IMG/VR virus record: IMGVR_UViG_3300032288_005005
Location: 1-21,874 of that record
DNA from: a virus
Direction: 5' to 3' (one strand)
Length of the DNA: 21,874 nt
Part shown: in pieces, positions 19,731-21,874 of the stretch
Layout: the number at the start of each line of letters is the position of its first letter
How positions within the stretch are numbered: the first letter of the stretch is position 1
The notes under the pieces: model-generated
What the model was told of the DNA's origin: nothing
Databases searched by the model: none
The model's input: only the letters and a program-made list of their open reading frames with translations
Program-made: the position numbers and the translations under genes

Positions 19731-19914
19731 CGTAAGCTCCCTCGATGTTGAATTCGATGAACTCGCGGGCGTCTTCAAAAGACATGCCGTCGCGCTCGAT
19801 CAGAATGTTGCGTATAACTTCCGCGTTGTAGACGAGTACTTGGACCTGGGTGTTGGACACCCAGATGAAAGCAGGGCCGATGATGGCGTCGTTGTAGCCG
19901 TCCCACTTTTTCAA
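19657..19914 (-). CDS. Conserved small phage protein in the replication operon
   Basis: A protein of 85 residues. KKWDGYNDAIIGPAFIWVSNTQVQVLVYNAEVIRNILIERDGMSFEDAREFIEFN and GAYVGPDTPILVWPND. The line YDxAIxG...VxxYNxExxxxxLxxRDGMxxEDAxEFxEFNxxGAYVGxxTP is a recognisable family of small phage proteins with no known function as far as I know, often sitting among replication genes. ATG (19914) overlaps the primase stop as ATGA. Its 3' end overlaps the helicase start region. Confidence 0.9.
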   Translation of the reverse strand: MKKWDGYNDAIIGPAFIWVSNTQVQVLVYNAEVIRNILIERDGMSFEDAREFIEFNIEGAYVGPDTPILVWPNDLYRNTDHETEH

Positions 19915-21443
19915 AATGGGCTCCCTTCCTTGCGCTGGGTCTGGGTTTCAAACGGAGCGTCTTGTCTCTTGAAGATCGGAATGCGCCAGCAGCGCACGGT
20001 TCGGCCTTTGAGAAACATGCTGATCGGCTCGCCGCCAAGGTCGCGCAGACGCTGAGCCATCTTGGGCGCGGTGAGCGACTTGAAGTTGTTGCGCATCAGG
20101 TGCGCTTCGAGGTCCTTGATCCGGAAGTAGGTGCGGGCCTCGTCTTCATCCGTCCACGGGCGGCCCATGAGCATTTCTTCGCGAGCCAGGGCCTGCTGCA
20201 TGTGGGTGGTGAACTCTTCGAGCAGGTCCACAAAGCGCCCGGTGACGCTGGTGTCCTCAGGGGCCTCGGTGATCTGTTCGGTCTCAACCATCTCTTTCAA
20301 GAGGGCGTTGAGCAGGTTCTCCCAATCCTGTTTGCGCAGGGTCGGGGGCACTACGTTGATGCGCTCAAGGCACGCCTTCTGGAAGGCGGCTTGGTTGTAC
20401 AGCGATTCCGTCTCCAGCTCCACGCGCTTGCCGTTCACGTCGAGAAACCACAGCGGCGGGTCGCTGGCGTACTTGGACAGGCTGGCTATCTGAGCCGCAT
20501 CAGGGGCGTGTGCTCCGACTCCGAAGCGGCGAGTGCGGCAGAGCCCCGAGTTGCAGAAGCTGTTAAGCGGAGCATCCTTGCACTTGTACTGGTAGTCCTT
20601 CTTGCCCACTTGCTTGATGAGGAGCTGGACTTCGTTGTTGGGGAGCGGCGGCGCAACGTACTTGAGGTTGTACTCGACCATCTTGTCTTCCCAGCCAGTT
20701 TGGTGAACTCGCTTAAGGTAGACGCCAATGTTGAATAGTCCATTATTGCGGGTGCCTTCCGGGAAGCCTTGGGCACAAAGAGCTTGTAGGCAAGGCGGGC
20801 CGTCTTTGACGGGGTTCTCCGCTTGCTTAGGCGCTTCTGGGACAACAAACGGCGGGGCCTGTACAAAGCGCTCGTAAAGTCCATAAAACTCTTCGAGCGT
20901 GGCAGCCGAACCGTCGTCATTGAATGCATACCGGGTACCGGCGTCCCCGCCAAAGTACGGCAGGTTGAGGAAGTTGCCGGTATCTCCTCGGTCCACGAGG
21001 ATTTCAGCCTGCTTAGGGAAAATCTCCCGACCAGCCTCGCCAAGGATAGCTGCCGCGTTTTTGAGATACGCCTGGAAGTCACGCGCAGGCGCAGGCTCTT
21101 TAGAAAATAGGAAGACATGGGCACCACCGGATTTGCTGCGGCAGACTACCAGCGGCATTTCGAGCTGGCGGATCTTTGCCACCAGCCCCTTGTGATCAAG
21201 CGGGTACTGGTCGATGTCGATGCAGCCCCAAATGCAGGTGTTGTCTGCGCGGATGGGGATGATGCCAAGGGACGGCTCAACGCCGTCTAGGTGTTTTTCC
21301 CAGAGGTCATCGGTTGGCGGCTTGCGCACGACCGTGGCCTGACCGGCTTGCTTCCCGTCGCCTCGTTCTGCTTTGATTCTGTAGGTGCCATAAGCGATGT
21401 CAAGACCGCTAAAGATGGCTTTGAACCGGGTAATGTCGGCCAT
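19911..21443 (-). CDS. Archaeo-eukaryotic-type primase (TOTE/PrimPol-like)
   Basis: A protein of 510 residues. N-terminal primase core: CIDIDQYPLDH (Asp 76, Asp 78, the catalytic DxD), LVVCRSKSGGAHVFLF (SGG-H at 105-109, the nucleotide-binding His) and GNFLNLPYFGG (about 156-166). This is the pattern of AEP-type primases in phages and of the TOTE conflict-system primase. A second part has PPCLQALCAQGFPEGTRNNGLFNIGVYLK (about 216-244) and CKDAPLNSFCNSGLCRTRRFG (288-308); Cys 218, 288, 297 and 302 may form a zinc or Fe-S site as in primase C-terminal modules. It would make primers for the polymerase coded downstream. ATG at 21443 is the start; the ribosome site is weak. The C-terminal 150 residues are unassigned. 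Confidence 0.92.
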   Translation of the reverse strand: MADITRFKAIFSGLDIAYGTYRIKAERGDGKQAGQATVVRKPPTDDLWEKHLDGVEPSLGIIPIRADNTCIWGCIDIDQYPLDHKGLVAKIRQLEMPLVVCRSKSGGAHVFLFSKEPAPARDFQAYLKNAAAILGEAGREIFPKQAEILVDRGDTGNFLNLPYFGGDAGTRYAFNDDGSAATLEEFYGLYERFVQAPPFVVPEAPKQAENPVKDGPPCLQALCAQGFPEGTRNNGLFNIGVYLKRVHQTGWEDKMVEYNLKYVAPPLPNNEVQLLIKQVGKKDYQYKCKDAPLNSFCNSGLCRTRRFGVGAHAPDAAQIASLSKYASDPPLWFLDVNGKRVELETESLYNQAAFQKACLERINVVPPTLRKQDWENLLNALLKEMVETEQITEAPEDTSVTGRFVDLLEEFTTHMQQALAREEMLMGRPWTDEDEARTYFRIKDLEAHLMRNNFKSLTAPKMAQRLRDLGGEPISMFLKGRTVRCWRIPIFKRQDAPFETQTQRKEGSPF

Positions 21444-21528
21444 ACAACTCTATTGAAGGTGGGGCCTACTCGCTGCACCATGCTTGCGGGTTGCTGCCGG
21501 GCATGGCATCCGCTTTCGGCCCCTGAAC

Positions 21529-21874
21529 TCAGAACGGTGCTGCTTGCGCGGCTCCGGCCCCCTCGTGCTCGTGCTTGACCTTCACTTCGCCAGAGTTGAT
21601 CTGGGACGCGAAGGCCTTGGCAGCAGCATAGGCGTTCATGTCTTCAACAGGGCCGACCTTCTCGATCTCCCAACCAAACCACTTGCCCTTGTCGTTGGAC
21701 TCGGCCTGGGTGGTCAGGCGGTACACATGGCTGTACATCGGCGGCGTGAACGGGCCGTTCTTGCCCATCATCTTCACCGACATCATCATGCTGTTCCACT
21801 TGCGGCTCTTCTTGAGCTGGGTGGACTTCATGGTGATCAGCGCCGGGTTGGGCACGCCATCAGCACCGATGACC
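21529..21874 (-). CDS. Phage protein upstream of primase, partial (runs off right edge)
   Basis: At least 114 codons, open at the right edge, so the N terminus is missing; an internal GTG at 21855 is not a credible start because the frame continues. Visible: NPALITMKSTQLKKSRKWNSMMMSVKMMGKNGPFTPPMYSHVYRLTTQAESNDKGKWFGWEIEKVGPV, then an Ala-, Lys-rich tail ending in A-A-P-F. I recall homologues as uncharacterised phage proteins next to primases. A polar flexible tail ending in Pro-Phe recalls single-strand binding proteins, but it lacks their acidic residues. Likely part of the replication machinery; not identified. Confidence 0.82.
   Translation of the reverse strand, partial: VIGADGVPNPALITMKSTQLKKSRKWNSMMMSVKMMGKNGPFTPPMYSHVYRLTTQAESNDKGKWFGWEIEKVGPVEDMNAYAAAKAFASQINSGEVKVKHEHEGAGAAQAAPF

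Noticed and set aside
1-21874. tRNA genes, CRISPR arrays, insertion sequences, integrase and attachment sites
   Set aside because: I looked for cloverleaf-like and repeat-spacer patterns, transposase and recombinase motifs and saw none. Absence in this window says nothing about the rest of the genome.

Overview
The window looks like part of a tailed double-stranded DNA phage genome (Caudoviricetes). The basis is a large and a small terminase, a long virion protein that starts with a lytic transglycosylase domain, a phage replication set (family A DNA polymerase, SF1 helicase, archaeo-eukaryotic-type primase), many tiny overlapping genes and almost no non-coding DNA. I see no integrase, tRNA, rRNA, IS or CRISPR. 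Several small gene families (the EREACAKVCD...IRARGQE cassettes, the DUF6378 protein, the small Trp-rich membrane proteins) resemble genes I associate with phages of Betaproteobacteria (Burkholderiales), so a host of that kind is likely, but this is inference.

Layout. (1) 1-4542, leftward late genes: an open-ended virion protein of at least 999 codons and the large terminase. (2) 4543-4881, a non-coding stretch with a regularly spaced row of hairpins that ends in an intrinsic terminator. (3) 4882-10704, leftward: about fourteen small genes in several short transcription units. Most units have the same control module: TTGCAC-like -35, 17-18 bp spacer, TATAAT-like -10, a GC-rich hairpin whose stem sequence varies but still pairs, then the ribosome-binding site AGAAAGGATAGAG. 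This arm holds the DUF932 protein, a Cys-rich DUF7227-like protein, a PD-(D/E)XK nuclease, the small terminase and two tandem paralogues. (4) 10705-11126, an AT-rich divergent control region with inverted repeats, short palindromes and a strong rightward sigma70-type promoter. (5) 11127-16307, one rightward operon of about 21 very small genes joined by ATGA or longer overlaps. It includes a run of four paralogous cassettes, a zinc-ribbon protein, an XRE-type HTH regulator, a DUF6378 protein and several small membrane or exported proteins. (6) 16309-21874, the leftward replication operon read in the order partial gene, primase, small ORF, helicase, polymerase, with stop/start overlaps between most members.

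The most unusual observation is a pair of chromosomal-type parS sites (the binding site of ParB/Spo0J), exactly 30 codons apart, inside the coding sequence of the virion protein. One is the perfect 16-bp palindrome and the other the common one-base variant. Next in interest are the repeated promoter-hairpin-RBS module, the repeat-bounded paralogue cassettes and the phased hairpin array before the terminase gene.

All functional calls rest on motifs read by eye. No database search was possible.
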